A DNA stretch of 64,000 bases from Rhodanobacter sp. 7MK24 (lineage in GTDB: Bacteria > Pseudomonadota > Gammaproteobacteria > Xanthomonadales > Rhodanobacteraceae). Every line of letters starts with the position of its first letter. Position 1 is the first letter of the stretch. The stretch covers positions 1,183-65,182 of the forward strand of contig NZ_JACYXL010000001.1 of NCBI RefSeq assembly GCF_014842995.1, given 5' to 3'. Position numbers and translations under genes: made by a program. This document shows positions 46,371 to 57,636 of the stretch, piece by piece. The notes under the pieces are model-generated. The model was not told the origin of the DNA. It saw only the letters and a program-made list of their open reading frames with translations, and made no database searches.

Positions 46371-47054
46371 ATGAACGGCGGACTCAATGTTCTCGACCTG
46401 ATCATCCATTCCAGTCTGCCGGTACAGGGCGTGCTGGTGATCCTGATGATCTTCTCCTTCCTGTCGTGGGTCATCATCATCCGCAAGCTGGGCCAGACCA
46501 AGGCGGCGCTGGAGAACGCGGAGAATTTCGAGGAGCGCTTCTGGTCCGGCGGCGACCTGGCACAGCTGTTCCGCGAAGTGAGCAGTCGCGGTGCGGAAGG
46601 CGGCCTGGAGACCATCTTCGAATCGGGCTTCCGCGAATTCGCCCGCCAGCGACAGCGCAGGACCCACGACACGCGCGGCGTGATCGAGGGCACCGAGCGC
46701 GCGATGCAGGTAGCCAGCACCCGCGAAATCGGTGCACTTGAGCGCAGCCTGGAGTTCCTCGCCAACGTCGGCTCGATCAGTCCCTACGTGGGTCTGTTCG
46801 GCACGGTGTGGGGCATCATGGGCGCGTTCCAGGGCCTGGGCGACATGAAGGACGTCACCATCGCCGTGGTCGCGCCGCACATCTCCGAGGCGCTGATCGC
46901 CACCGCGATGGGCCTGTTTGCGGCGATCCCGGCGCAATGGATGTACAACCGCTTCGCCACCAAGGTGGAGCGCATCGCCTCGCGCTACGACGTCTTCCAG
47001 GAAGAGTTCTCCTCCGTGTTGCAGCGGCAGATCCAGGCCGACGACGCGGCTTGA
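46371..47054 (+). CDS. tolQ: Tol-Pal proton-channel subunit TolQ
   Basis: This 227-residue ExbB/TolQ-family protein has one N-terminal membrane helix and two later helices (V-G-L-F-G-T-V-W-G-I-M-G-A-F and A-T-A-M-G-L-F-A-A-I-P-A). The large cytoplasmic loop is basic. With TolR it uses the proton gradient to move TolA during cell constriction. Confidence 0.95.
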   Translation: MNGGLNVLDLIIHSSLPVQGVLVILMIFSFLSWVIIIRKLGQTKAALENAENFEERFWSGGDLAQLFREVSSRGAEGGLETIFESGFREFARQRQRRTHDTRGVIEGTERAMQVASTREIGALERSLEFLANVGSISPYVGLFGTVWGIMGAFQGLGDMKDVTIAVVAPHISEALIATAMGLFAAIPAQWMYNRFATKVERIASRYDVFQEEFSSVLQRQIQADDAA

Positions 47055-47067
47055 GTGGAGCGTTGAC

Positions 47068-47529
47068 ATGCGAAATGCGCGGCGCCACAAGCGCTACAAG
47101 CTGAAATCCGAGATCAACGTCGTTCCCTATATCGACGTGATGCTGGTGCTGCTCATCATTTTCATGGTGACCACGCCCATGCTGAACTCCAACGTGGACG
47201 TGAACCTGCCGCAGGCCAATGCCAAGGCGCTGCAGGGCAAGAAGGATTCGTTGGTGGTGCAGGTGGCGAAGGACGGCACGCTGGCCCTCATCATAGGCAA
47301 TGGCAAACCCCAGCCGGTGGACGAGGCCGACCTGCAGACCAAGGTCAAGGCGTTCCTGGATGCCAACCAGCAGCTCACCGTGCTGGTGGCAGGCGACACC
47401 AGCGGCAACTACGGCGGCGTGTACAAGGTGCTGGCGGACCTGCAGCAGGCCGGCGTGGACAAGGTTGGCCTGATGAGCACGCCCGGCGACGGTTCCAGCC
47501 AGGGTCAGGGGTCCCATGGACGACCGTAA
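47068..47529 (+). CDS. tolR: Tol-Pal channel subunit TolR
   Basis: This 153-residue ExbD/TolR protein has one membrane helix carrying the essential Asp (V-P-Y-I-D-V-M-L-V-L-L-I-I-F-M-V) and a periplasmic domain. ATG at 47068 follows GGAGCG. The stop overlaps tolA by 14 bases, pointing to coupled translation. Confidence 0.94.
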   Translation: MRNARRHKRYKLKSEINVVPYIDVMLVLLIIFMVTTPMLNSNVDVNLPQANAKALQGKKDSLVVQVAKDGTLALIIGNGKPQPVDEADLQTKVKAFLDANQQLTVLVAGDTSGNYGGVYKVLADLQQAGVDKVGLMSTPGDGSSQGQGSHGRP

Positions 47530-48454
47530 GGGCATCCCGCGGGCAGTAGTGCTGTCCGCGCTGCTGCATCTGGGCATCGTCGCGTTTCTGTTCCTCGCGG
47601 TACTGCCCTGCACCAGCTACGAAAACTTCATCAACACGCTGGGCCTGCCCGCGTGGATGAACCCGATCACCTGTTCACCTCCCTTGCAGCTGAAAGGGCC
47701 GGTGATCGAGGCCACTCTGATCGGGCCCACCGGCAGTCCGCCCCCGAAATCGGTCAAGGTCAAGCCGGTTCCCAACACCGTGCCGCCGCCGCCTTCGGTG
47801 CCGCCACCGCCCCCTCCGCCGGTGACGCAGCCCAAGATTGCGCCGTTGCCGCCCCCGCCGGAGCACCCCGACGTGAAGGACCAGGAGCGCGTGGTCGAGC
47901 AGGGCGTGCAGCAGGCCGAGGAGAAACAAGTCCAGGAAGAGAAGCAGCGCCAGCGCCAGGCGGAGCTGGACGCGCAGGCCGCCAAGCAGAAGGAAGATCT
48001 GAAGAAATTCGACCAGATGCTCGCCCAGGTGGACGCGGCCTCGGCGCAGACCAAGAAACTGGACAGCAAGGCGAAGCAGGCCAAGCAGCAACTCGACGAC
48101 CTCAAGAACGCCCAGGACAATGGCCAGCCCGACCTGCCCAATGCCGCGCAGCGGCAAACCGGCAACAATGCGCAGAACAGCGACCTTACCAGCGAGTACA
48201 TAGCCGCCATTCAGAATGCGGTCACGCCCAACTGGAGGCGCCCAGATAACATGCCGAGTGCCCCATGTAAGGTGCATATCGTGCAGATGGTCGGTGGAGA
48301 AGTGGTCAGCGCGACAGCCGATCCCAGTTGCCCGTATGACGAAGTAGGCCGGCGCTCAGTGGAAAATGCGATCCTGACCACCCACACCTTGCCGTACAAG
48401 GGTTTCGAGAGCCTGTTCAGCCGAAACCTGACTTTCACATTCACGCCGCAATGA
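47516..48454 (+). CDS. tolA: Tol-Pal periplasm-spanning protein TolA
   Basis: This 312-residue protein has an N-terminal membrane anchor (about residues 15-30) and a Pro-rich segment (about 85-115). A long Lys/Gln/Ala-rich helix follows (about 120-205), then a C-terminal globular TolB/Pal-binding domain. The length and low-complexity helix are shorter than in E. coli TolA (421) but typical of Xanthomonadales. Confidence 0.9.
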   Translation: MDDRKGIPRAVVLSALLHLGIVAFLFLAVLPCTSYENFINTLGLPAWMNPITCSPPLQLKGPVIEATLIGPTGSPPPKSVKVKPVPNTVPPPPSVPPPPPPPVTQPKIAPLPPPPEHPDVKDQERVVEQGVQQAEEKQVQEEKQRQRQAELDAQAAKQKEDLKKFDQMLAQVDAASAQTKKLDSKAKQAKQQLDDLKNAQDNGQPDLPNAAQRQTGNNAQNSDLTSEYIAAIQNAVTPNWRRPDNMPSAPCKVHIVQMVGGEVVSATADPSCPYDEVGRRSVENAILTTHTLPYKGFESLFSRNLTFTFTPQ

Positions 48455-49788
48455 AGAACCTCATGCGCAAACCGAATCCGTTGTATTCCTTCGTCCTGTT
48501 GCTCGTGACGGTGCTGTTTGCCAACACAGCGGTAGCCCAGACCTCCGGCCTCGACATCCAGATCGTCGGCGGCGTGAAGACCGCCACCCCGATCGCCGTG
48601 GTGCCGTTCGCGCAGCCCGGCGTGGCGCCCTTGCCCACCGACGTGGCCGACGTGATTCGTGCCGATCTCAACCGCTGCGGCAAGTTCCGTGCGCTGGCCA
48701 AGAGCGACATCGTCGAGTTCCCAGCCAAAGGCGCCGACATCAACTACGGCACCTGGCGCCTGCTCAAGCAGGACTACATCACGGTCGGCCATATCAGCGA
48801 CGCCGGCAACGGCATGGTGCGGGTCGATTACGAGCTGTGGGACGTGAACCGGCAGCAGAACCTGCTGGCAGGGTATTTCGCGGCCCCGGCAGGCGACCTG
48901 CGTGGTGTGGCCCATCAGATCGCCGACGCCATCTACCAGAAGATCACCGGTGTGCGCGGCGCGTTCTGGACCCGTATCGCCTACATCACCCAGACCGGCC
49001 TGGGCGACAACACCAACTATGCACTGGTGGTGGCCGATTCGGATGGTTACAACCCGCAGGTCGTGGCGCGTTCGCGCGAGTCGCTGATGTCGCCGGCATG
49101 GTCGCCGGACGGCAAGAAGATCGCCTACGTCTCCTTCGAGAGCGGCAATTCGCAAATCTACGTGCAGGACCTCACCACCGGTGCCCGCCAGTTGGTGGAG
49201 TCCCACAAGAAGGGTATCAATGGCGCGCCGGCATGGTCGCCGGATGGTCGCAGGTTGGCGGTGGCGCTGTCCTTCACCGGCCACCTCGAGTTGTACGTGC
49301 TCGATGTGGCGTCGCACCAGGAAACCCAGTTGACCCATGGCATGTCGATCAACACCGAGTCGGTGTGGGCGCCGGATGGCCAGTCCCTCTATTTCACTTC
49401 CGACCGCTCGGGCCGCCCCCAGATCTACCAGATACCGGCGAGCGGCGGCACGCCCCAGCGCATCAGTTTCCAGGGTACGTACAACTCCAACTCCGACATC
49501 AGCTACGACGGCAAGGAACTTGCCATGGTGCAGGGCAACGGGAACGTGTATCGTATTGCAATCATGGATCTGGGCTTGGGCGGGCAGGTGCGTTACCTCT
49601 CGCCGGGCCCGCTGGATTTCGGCCCCAGTTGGGCGCCGAACGCCAGCATGTTGCTGTACGGTGCAACTGAAGGCCCGCGCGGCGTGCTGTATGCCACTTC
49701 GTCGGATGGCATGGTGCGTCAGCGCCTCGCGCTCGCCAATGGCAGCGTGAGCGATCCTTCCTGGGGACCGTATCGGCAACAGCAATGA
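48451..49788 (+). CDS. tolB: Tol-Pal beta-propeller protein TolB
   Basis: This 445-residue protein has a signal peptide ending in A-V-A-Q. The TolB N-terminal domain (V-P-F-A-Q-P-G...) comes first, then WD40-like PD40 repeats such as S-P-A-W-S-P-D-G-K-K-I-A-Y-V-S and G-A-P-A-W-S-P-D-G-R-R-L-A. It binds Pal at the outer membrane. It overlaps tolA by 4 bases. Confidence 0.95.
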   Translation: MKNLMRKPNPLYSFVLLLVTVLFANTAVAQTSGLDIQIVGGVKTATPIAVVPFAQPGVAPLPTDVADVIRADLNRCGKFRALAKSDIVEFPAKGADINYGTWRLLKQDYITVGHISDAGNGMVRVDYELWDVNRQQNLLAGYFAAPAGDLRGVAHQIADAIYQKITGVRGAFWTRIAYITQTGLGDNTNYALVVADSDGYNPQVVARSRESLMSPAWSPDGKKIAYVSFESGNSQIYVQDLTTGARQLVESHKKGINGAPAWSPDGRRLAVALSFTGHLELYVLDVASHQETQLTHGMSINTESVWAPDGQSLYFTSDRSGRPQIYQIPASGGTPQRISFQGTYNSNSDISYDGKELAMVQGNGNVYRIAIMDLGLGGQVRYLSPGPLDFGPSWAPNASMLLYGATEGPRGVLYATSSDGMVRQRLALANGSVSDPSWGPYRQQQ

Positions 49789-50028
49789 ATTCGTGCCGCC
49801 GCATTCGCGTGAGGCGGTCGATGCCGGGGACGGCCCGCGAGGGTCGCGCCCGGCGTGTTTTGCGGTCGGGGCGTTGTCGTGCCAAGGCCAGCCACTGATG
49901 GCGAGCATCACACGCCGTTGATCTTGCAATAACAAAAATCAATAACAGCCGGACCACCGGCGAATTTCGTCCCGTAACCCGTCCGTCACTGCATGTCGGA
50001 TCTCACACACGTTTGAAGGAACGTCACC

Positions 50029-50538
50029 ATGAATAAGACCGTTCGCGTCGCCCTGGTCGCCCTGCTCTGCGTTGGCGCGGCCGCCTGTTCCAAGAAGCAG
50101 CAGGTCAAGCCGCAGGGCCCGACCAGCGAGCCCGTTACCCAGACCCAGCCGGCTGACACCAGCGGCAAGTACCAGCTCGGCGACCTGGAGAAGGATGCCT
50201 GCCTGCGTCAGCGCGTCGTGTACTTCGATTTCGACAAGGACGAGATCAAGCCGGAGTTCCAGCAGATCATGGCTTGCCATGCCAAGTACCTGCAGGATCG
50301 CCCGATGGCGCAGATGCGCCTCGAAGGCAACACCGACGAGCGCGGTTCGAAGGAATACAACCTGGGCCTCGGCGAGCGTCGTGCGAACGCCGTGTCCAGC
50401 GCGCTGCAGGCCAACGGCGGTTCCGCCAGCCAGGTCAGCGTGATCTCGTACGGCAAGGAAAAGCCGGTGTGCCGCGAGCACAACGAGGACTGCTGGAGCA
50501 AGAACCGTCGCGTCGAGATCGTCTACACGGCCGAGTAA
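50029..50538 (+). CDS. pal: peptidoglycan-associated lipoprotein Pal
   Basis: This 169-residue lipoprotein has lipobox G-A-A-A-C and an OmpA-type C-terminal domain binding meso-DAP peptidoglycan (Y-F-D-F-D-K-D, G-N-T-D-E-R-G-S-K-E-Y-N). A 240-bp gap separates it from tolB and probably holds its own promoter, though I could not define one. Confidence 0.95.
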   Translation: MNKTVRVALVALLCVGAAACSKKQQVKPQGPTSEPVTQTQPADTSGKYQLGDLEKDACLRQRVVYFDFDKDEIKPEFQQIMACHAKYLQDRPMAQMRLEGNTDERGSKEYNLGLGERRANAVSSALQANGGSASQVSVISYGKEKPVCREHNEDCWSKNRRVEIVYTAE

Positions 50539-50541
50539 TCG

Positions 50542-51411
50542 ATGCAACGACTGGTCAGCAAATTTGCAGCCAGAATCGGCATGGCGGGCGCAATCGCGTC
50601 CGCCATGCTTTTCGTGCTGCCGGCATCCGCACAGGACTCGCGCCTGAGCCTCGCCGATCGCGTTTCGCTGCTTGAGCAGCAGGCGCAGAACAAGAACCAG
50701 AGCGGCGCCGAACTGGTCAACCAGTTGCAGCAGATGCAATCGCAGCTGCGCGACATGCAGGGCCAGATCGAGGAATTGCAGCACCAGCTGCAGCAGCTTC
50801 AGGACAAGAGCAAGGATCAGTACACCGATCTCGACTCCCGCATGGGACGTCTCGAGGCCGGCAATCAGACACAGGGCGGGGGCGCACCAGGCTCGTCCAG
50901 CAGCAGCGCACCGGCTGCGGCCGCCACAGGCTCGGCCACTGCAGGCGCAGCTGCTCCGGCAACCAGCGCGGCCGCTCCGGCGCAAGCTGGCGACAGCGGC
51001 AAGCCGCCGCTTTCCGCCGCGGACAATGCGGCAGCACAGGCTGCCTACGATGCCGCTTTCAAGACCCTGCGCAGCGGCGATTACGTGGGCGCCTCGCGCC
51101 AGTTCCGCACCTTCATCGAGAAGTACCCGAATCACTCGCTCACCCCCAATGCCTTCTACTGGCTGGGCGAGTCGTACTACGTCACCACCAACTACGACGT
51201 GGCTCTGCAGGCCTTCCAGCACCTGCTGAGCCAGTTCCCGCAGAGCGAGAAGGCGCCCGACGCAATGCTCAAGGTCGGCTACTGCCAGTACGAGTTGAAG
51301 CAGGTGCCTGCGGCCAAGTCCACGCTTGAAGCGTTGGTCAGCAAGTATCCCGGCTCCAAGGCCGCCAATCTGGCGAAGGAGCGGCTGAGCCGCATCCAGC
51401 AGGCTGGCTGA
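50542..51411 (+). CDS. cpoB: cell-division coordinator CpoB (YbgF)
   Basis: This 289-residue periplasmic protein has a signal peptide ending A-S-A-Q and an N-terminal trimeric coiled coil (about 30-105). An Ala-rich linker follows, then TPR repeats (about 165-285; Y-P-N-H-S-L-T-P-N-A-F-Y-W-L-G-E). CpoB links peptidoglycan synthesis to Tol-Pal constriction. It lies 3 bases after pal. Confidence 0.92.
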   Translation: MQRLVSKFAARIGMAGAIASAMLFVLPASAQDSRLSLADRVSLLEQQAQNKNQSGAELVNQLQQMQSQLRDMQGQIEELQHQLQQLQDKSKDQYTDLDSRMGRLEAGNQTQGGGAPGSSSSSAPAAAATGSATAGAAAPATSAAAPAQAGDSGKPPLSAADNAAAQAAYDAAFKTLRSGDYVGASRQFRTFIEKYPNHSLTPNAFYWLGESYYVTTNYDVALQAFQHLLSQFPQSEKAPDAMLKVGYCQYELKQVPAAKSTLEALVSKYPGSKAANLAKERLSRIQQAG

Positions 51412-51421
51412 GGTTGCGGCC

Positions 51422-52111
51422 GTGGTCGATGCAGACAGCAGCGTGGTGATCGCCGCGCCTTCGATGGCCGCCGAGCGGTTGCGCATCACCGAGATCTTCC
51501 ACTCGATCCAGGGCGAAGCCGACGCGATCGGTTGGCGCACCGTGTTCGTGCGCTTGACCGGTTGCCCGCTGCGCTGCACTTGGTGCGATACCACTTACTC
51601 GTTTTACGGCGGTGAATGGCGGGCCATCGACGAGATCCTTGCCGAGGTCGCCAGCCATGGCGCGCGGCATGTCTGCGTTACCGGTGGCGAGCCACTGGCG
51701 CAGAAGCGTTGCCTGATCTTGCTGCAGCGCCTGTGCGATGCGGGTTACGAGGTTTCGCTGGAAACCTCCGGCGCACTGGATGTCTCCACGGTCGATCCGC
51801 GCGTGCGCAAAGTGGTGGATTTGAAGGCGCCGGACTCCGGCGAAAGCGCACGCAACCTGTGGTCGAATCTGGATCACTTGTTGCCGCACGACCAGATCAA
51901 GATCGTGATCGCCAGCCGGGCCGACTACGAATGGGCGCGCGATGTGGTGGCCGAACACGCCATTGAGCAGCGCTGCATGGTGCTGTTCTCGCCGGTATGG
52001 GGGAACGTCGAGCCACGCGAGCTGGCTGAATGGATCATCGACGACAAATTGCCGGTGCGCTTCCAGTTGCAGTTGCACAAACTGTTGTGGAACGACGCAA
52101 AGGGAAAGTGA
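51422..52111 (+). CDS. queE: 7-carboxy-7-deazaguanine synthase QueE
   Basis: This 229-residue radical SAM enzyme has cluster motif G-C-P-L-R-C-T-W-C-D (CxxxCxxC) and V-T-G-G-E-P-L-A. It makes 7-carboxy-7-deazaguanine for queuosine synthesis. It starts with GTG 10 bases after cpoB; ATG codons at 51431 (MQTAA frame excluded) and at in-frame position M15 leave the exact start uncertain. Confidence 0.93.
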   Translation: MVDADSSVVIAAPSMAAERLRITEIFHSIQGEADAIGWRTVFVRLTGCPLRCTWCDTTYSFYGGEWRAIDEILAEVASHGARHVCVTGGEPLAQKRCLILLQRLCDAGYEVSLETSGALDVSTVDPRVRKVVDLKAPDSGESARNLWSNLDHLLPHDQIKIVIASRADYEWARDVVAEHAIEQRCMVLFSPVWGNVEPRELAEWIIDDKLPVRFQLQLHKLLWNDAKGK

Positions 52112-52227
52112 GAGTCGACGAGCGCGTTCGACCCACGGCCGCGCTCAAGGAAAATCCGCGCTGTGGCCTGTCTTGCCGCAAGCGTTTCTCCGGCCGGTGA
52201 CCGGCCGTTCTGTAGTGGACGAAACCC

Positions 52228-52923
52228 ATGACTGAAACTTCAACCCGCAAGGCCGTCGTGCTCGTTTCCGGCGGCATGGATTCGGCTGTCACTGTGGCCA
52301 TCGCTCGCGAGCAGGGCTATCAGGTGCATGCGCTCAGTGTTGCCTATGGCCAGCGCCACAGTTCCGAACTGGAAGCTTCCGAGCGCGTGTCGCACTTGCT
52401 GGGTGCGGTCGAGCACAAGACCGTGCAGGTAGATCTGCGCAGCATCGGTGGCTCGGCGCTCACCGCCGACATCGACGTGCCGCTGGACGACGACGCGCAC
52501 GACGGCGACGGCCATATCCCAGCCACCTACGTGCCTGCGCGCAACACCATCATGCTGTCGATCGCATTGGGCTGGGCCGAGGTGCTGGGCTCCACCGACA
52601 TCTGGTGCGGCGTCAATGCGGTGGATTATTCGGGGTACCCGGACTGTCGTCCGGCCTTCATCGAGGCATTCGAGACACTGGCGAACGTGGCCACTAAGGC
52701 AGGTGTTGAAGGTGCGGGCTTCCGCATCCATGCACCGCTGATGCGCATGAGCAAGGCCGACATCGCGCGCGAAGGCCGGCGCCTCGGCGTGGATTTCTCC
52801 ACCACCGTGAGCTGCTACCAGGCCGACACCGAAGGCCGCGCCTGTGGCCATTGCGACGCCTGCCGCCTGCGTGCGCAGGGTTTCCGCGAGGCTGGGTTGC
52901 CTGACCCTACGCGTTACGTCTGA
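52228..52923 (+). CDS. queC: 7-cyano-7-deazaguanine synthase QueC
   Basis: This 231-residue ATP-pyrophosphatase has P-loop [10 protein letters not shown] and zinc-binding C-G-H-C-D-A-C near the C-terminus. It converts carboxy-deazaguanine to preQ0 with ammonia and ATP, following QueE in the queuosine pathway. A 116-bp gap with a CCGGCCGGTGACCGGCCG palindrome separates it from queE. Confidence 0.95.
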   Translation: MTETSTRKAVVLVSGGMDSAVTVAIAREQGYQVHALSVAYGQRHSSELEASERVSHLLGAVEHKTVQVDLRSIGGSALTADIDVPLDDDAHDGDGHIPATYVPARNTIMLSIALGWAEVLGSTDIWCGVNAVDYSGYPDCRPAFIEAFETLANVATKAGVEGAGFRIHAPLMRMSKADIAREGRRLGVDFSTTVSCYQADTEGRACGHCDACRLRAQGFREAGLPDPTRYV

Positions 52924-52985
52924 GGCGCTTTTTGCTTGTGCGCATGCAGCGCAATCCCTAAAATCGCCAATCCGCTTGTCATGAC

Positions 52986-53061
52986 GGGTCGTTAGCTCAG
53001 TTGGTAGAGCACTGGACTTTTAATCCATTGGTCCCGGGTTCGAGTCCCGGACGACCCACCA
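52986..53061 (+). tRNA. tRNA-Lys (anticodon UUU)
   Basis: A 76-base cloverleaf including encoded CCA. The acceptor stem is GGGTCGT/ACGACCC, the D arm is GCTC...GAGC, the anticodon loop is CTTTTAA with anticodon TTT, and the T arm is GGGTTCGAGTCCC. It follows queC and is closed by a strong terminator. Confidence 0.97.
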
Positions 53062-53070
53062 AGCCTCAGT

Positions 53071-53101
53071 AGAGCGCCCGTCGTCGGGCGCTCTTTTTTT
53101 T
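53071..53101 (+). terminator. intrinsic terminator after tRNA-Lys
   Basis: AGAGCGCCCG-TCGT-CGGGCGCTCT, a 10-bp perfect stem, is followed by a run of T residues (53094-53101). Confidence 0.93.
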
Positions 53102-53160
53102 GAAGGCACGGCCGTGAACGGTCGCCGATTTGATTCCTGCGATCGGGAGTGACCGCGGCC

Positions 53161-54150
53161 TCAATGCGAACCGACCACCAGTGCGGTGAAATCCTTCACC
53201 GGAGCGTGGCGCGGGGCAGGGGCCGCGGCGACCAGCCAGATGCGATGGGTGGCCTGGTCCAGCGCCATGGTGCGGGCGCCGGCTTGGGTGGGCACGTTGG
53301 CCACCACGCTGTAGTGGTTGGCGTCGTCCTCGTGCACGATGGTCAGGGTGCCATCGTGGTTGGAGCTGTAGGCCAACCGGGTGGCCGGGTCGAAGCGGGC
53401 GGCGTCCGGGCCGTCGCCGATGGCCGCGGTGGCGACCTGGTGGCCATCGTCGGCGTCGGTGATGACCATGAGCTTGTTGTCGCAGACCGAGAACAGGCGG
53501 CGGGATTGTGCGTCGATGGCCAGGCCGCTGGGCGAGTCGCAGGGCGCGAGCTTCCACACGGCGTCGACCTTGTTCGCCTTGGTGTCGACGCGTGCCAGCT
53601 CGTTCTTGTCCTCGATGTTGACGAACACGTGGCCGCGACCGTCGCTTACCGCGAACTCGGGCCTGCCGGGGAGGGCAATGTTGGCAACGGCCTTGTCGCT
53701 GGCGGTGTCGATCACGCTGGCGTTGCCGCTATGGCCGTTCATGGTCAGCACGTGGCCGGTCGCGGGATCGAACACGATGCCGTCCGGACCCTTGCCGCCA
53801 ACCGGGATGTCGTGCAGCGTCTTGAGTGTGTCGAGATCGATCACGTGCACGCTGTTGGCGGTGCCATCGGTCACATAGCCGTGCCGCGACTTCTGCACCA
53901 GCGCGATGCCGTGGATGTGCTGCATGCCGGGGATTTCGCCAGCCAGCTTGCCGTCGCGCGTATCCACCACCATCACGCGGTTGCCGCGCGCGATCAGCAG
54001 GTGATGTGCGACCGGATCGATGGTGAGGTAGTCCCAGCCGCCATCGCCACCCAGCGGGTAACGTTGCAGGACGGTGGCATCCGGCGTGGCGGCATAGGCG
54101 GTGGCAGTGGCGCTGGCGGCTAGGAACAGCAGCAGTGCGGGGGATTTCAT
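53161..54150 (-). CDS. secreted YncE-like beta-propeller protein
   Basis: This 329-residue protein has a signal peptide (MKSPALLLFLAASATATAYA). It carries repeated V-x-V-I-D-T/L-D...G-x-I-P-V-G-x-x-P-D-G-I blade motifs of the YVTN/YncE seven-bladed propeller family. The family binds partners or DNA in the periplasm; no enzymatic residues are evident. It is separate from the gene above it by about 70 bases. Confidence 0.82.
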   Translation of the reverse strand: MKSPALLLFLAASATATAYAATPDATVLQRYPLGGDGGWDYLTIDPVAHHLLIARGNRVMVVDTRDGKLAGEIPGMQHIHGIALVQKSRHGYVTDGTANSVHVIDLDTLKTLHDIPVGGKGPDGIVFDPATGHVLTMNGHSGNASVIDTASDKAVANIALPGRPEFAVSDGRGHVFVNIEDKNELARVDTKANKVDAVWKLAPCDSPSGLAIDAQSRRLFSVCDNKLMVITDADDGHQVATAAIGDGPDAARFDPATRLAYSSNHDGTLTIVHEDDANHYSVVANVPTQAGARTMALDQATHRIWLVAAAPAPRHAPVKDFTALVVGSH

Positions 54151-54220
54151 GGCGGGCTCCGGCGGGTTGGACGACTGCGTTCAAGCATGCCGCCGGGGGA
54201 TTAGCAAACGCTGTGGGCGC

Positions 54221-54940
54221 TCAGTCCGGCTTGTCTGCCGGCGCCCGGCGCCGATGCCTAGTCAGGCGGCCAATCAGCAGCGGCAGCAGCGCCAGCGCGG
54301 CGAGAGCGCCCATCGGCAGCAGCACGGATGGGTGCAGCAACAGGCCGATGTCGAGTGCGCCATCGTGGTCCAGCGCTTCGCCGAGGCCTGCGCCGATCGA
54401 ACTCTCGAACACCAGCGACACGGTGCCGCCCAGCCAGCTCGCACCGAGGAACAGCCATAGCGGGCAGCGGAGCCACGCCAGGCCTACGGTGACCGCGCCG
54501 AAAGGCATCACCGGAACGAAGCGCAGGAACAGCGTGTAGCTCACCGGGTGGCGCTCGAAACCGTGGTGCAGTTTCGCGACGATGGCCGGCGGATGCTTGC
54601 TGCCTGTGCCAAAGGCGTAGCGGCTGGCCAGGTACAGGATCAGCGTGCCCAGCGTGAGGCCGGTGGACGAGCAAAGGGTGCCGTCCACCACGCCGAACGC
54701 GTAGCCGCCGGCAAGGATGATGAAGATGGTGCCAGGGATGCCGGTGGCCATGCCCAAGGTGAGCAGTCCGACATAGGTCAGCCGGCTGAGCCAGGGATGC
54801 TCGGCGATGTGCATGCGTATCTGTTGCTGGTGCGCGACCAGATGTTGCGGGCTGAAGCGATCCAGCATGCCGGAGGCATACAGCGTGATGCCGGCGAGCA
54901 GCAGCAGGATCAGCGGCAACGCGGCGCGCAGGCGTTTCAA
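54221..54940 (-). CDS. TVP38/TMEM64-family (DedA-like) membrane protein
   Basis: This 239-residue protein has 5-6 hydrophobic segments. The SNARE-associated/VTT-domain signature is in G-I-P-G-T-I-F-I-I-L-A-G-G-Y-A-F-G and R-F-V-P-V-M-P-F-G-A-V-T-V-G-L-A. The family is linked to lipid scrambling and flipping. Its ATG at 54940 overlaps the deaminase stop by 4 bases. Confidence 0.85.
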   Translation of the reverse strand: MKRLRAALPLILLLLAGITLYASGMLDRFSPQHLVAHQQQIRMHIAEHPWLSRLTYVGLLTLGMATGIPGTIFIILAGGYAFGVVDGTLCSSTGLTLGTLILYLASRYAFGTGSKHPPAIVAKLHHGFERHPVSYTLFLRFVPVMPFGAVTVGLAWLRCPLWLFLGASWLGGTVSLVFESSIGAGLGEALDHDGALDIGLLLHPSVLLPMGALAALALLPLLIGRLTRHRRRAPADKPD

Positions 54941-55485
54941 TACGATGCGCCGCGTGCGCCATAGGTGGCAAGGACATCGCGCGCTTCGTCACGCCGGATG
55001 TCGCAGCGCACGCTGATACCGCGGCGCTCCAGTTCGCCCATCCAGTCGGCGGGTAGCGGGCCTTCGTCGAACTCGGTGAGCTCTTCCACGTCTTCGGCGC
55101 GTGCGCCGATCAACAGTTCGTCGACACCGGCCCACACCGTGGCGCCGAAGCACTGGCAGCAGGGCTGTGCGCTGCTGGCCAGCGTGTAGCGGCCCCCGTT
55201 GGCGTTGATGCGAAAACTGGCGAGACGCTGTTGCGCACTCATGTAGGCCATCATCTCGGCGTGCGCCACCGAGCAGGTCTGCGGCACCACGCGGTTCACA
55301 CCCGCCGACACCACGCGTCCCTCCGCGTCGAACACCGCGGCGCCGAATGGGCCGCCTTCGCCGTGATCGATGTTGCGACGGGCCAGCGCGATGGCGAGTC
55401 CCACGCGTGCCTCATCGGTGACGTAGCGGTTCGCCCCATCCACCACTTCGTTGATCCACGGCGGAAGCGTAAGGTGGATTTGCAT
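54937..55485 (-). CDS. nucleoside/guanine deaminase-type protein
   Basis: This 182-residue cytidine-deaminase-fold protein has zinc-site His and proton-shuttle Glu in V-A-H-A-E-M-M and the two zinc Cys in Q-P-C-C-Q-C. The closest broad group is guanine deaminase/tRNA-adenosine deaminase-like proteins. The spacing of the zinc motif (P-C-x-x-C form) is standard. The substrate is not certain. It starts at ATG 55485, 20 bases after glnS. Confidence 0.82.
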   Translation of the reverse strand: MQIHLTLPPWINEVVDGANRYVTDEARVGLAIALARRNIDHGEGGPFGAAVFDAEGRVVSAGVNRVVPQTCSVAHAEMMAYMSAQQRLASFRINANGGRYTLASSAQPCCQCFGATVWAGVDELLIGARAEDVEELTEFDEGPLPADWMGELERRGISVRCDIRRDEARDVLATYGARGASY

Positions 55486-55505
55486 GGGCAGAAGCATCGC
55501 AGGCC

Positions 55506-57254
<1,749 letters not shown>

Positions 57255-57357
57255 GCAACGATCTCGTGGGCTGGCAAGGGAATCCCCCGAAGTTTACCCT
57301 GTCCCCGGTGGCGGCCGCAGGCTTGCCGTAGGCGCGCGGCGGGGCTAGCGTGCAACC

Positions 57358-57636
57358 ATGCATACCGTTTATCGCGCCGAAAACCTGTTCGATGCGCATC
57401 TGGTGAAGGATGCGCTGGAGCATGCGCAGATCCCCGCCTTCATCGCCGGCGAGTACCTCACCGGCGGCGTGGGTCAGTTGCCGGCGCTGGATTACCTTGC
57501 GGTGATGGTGCCCGACTCCGGCGTGGAAACCGCCGAAGGCATCGTGCGTGAGGTCGAGGCGCAACTGACCGAAGCGCGCGAGGCGTTGCGCGAATGGGAC
57601 GACGATCCCGGCCTGCCGGTGGGCGTGCCTTGCTGA
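57358..57636 (+). CDS. DUF2007 putative signal-transducing protein
   Basis: This 92-residue protein starts MHTVYRAENLFDAHLVKDAL and contains G-I-x-A-F-I-A-G-E-Y-L-like and P-x-L-D-Y-L-A-V-M-V-P motifs, matching the ferredoxin-like DUF2007 family. The family is thought to be regulatory, but its role is unknown. It overlaps the likely apt start. Confidence 0.82.
   Translation: MHTVYRAENLFDAHLVKDALEHAQIPAFIAGEYLTGGVGQLPALDYLAVMVPDSGVETAEGIVREVEAQLTEAREALREWDDDPGLPVGVPC

Noticed and set aside
52112-52227. preQ1 riboswitch between queE and queC
   Set aside because: The gap contains only a GC palindrome; no preQ1 aptamer features are visible.
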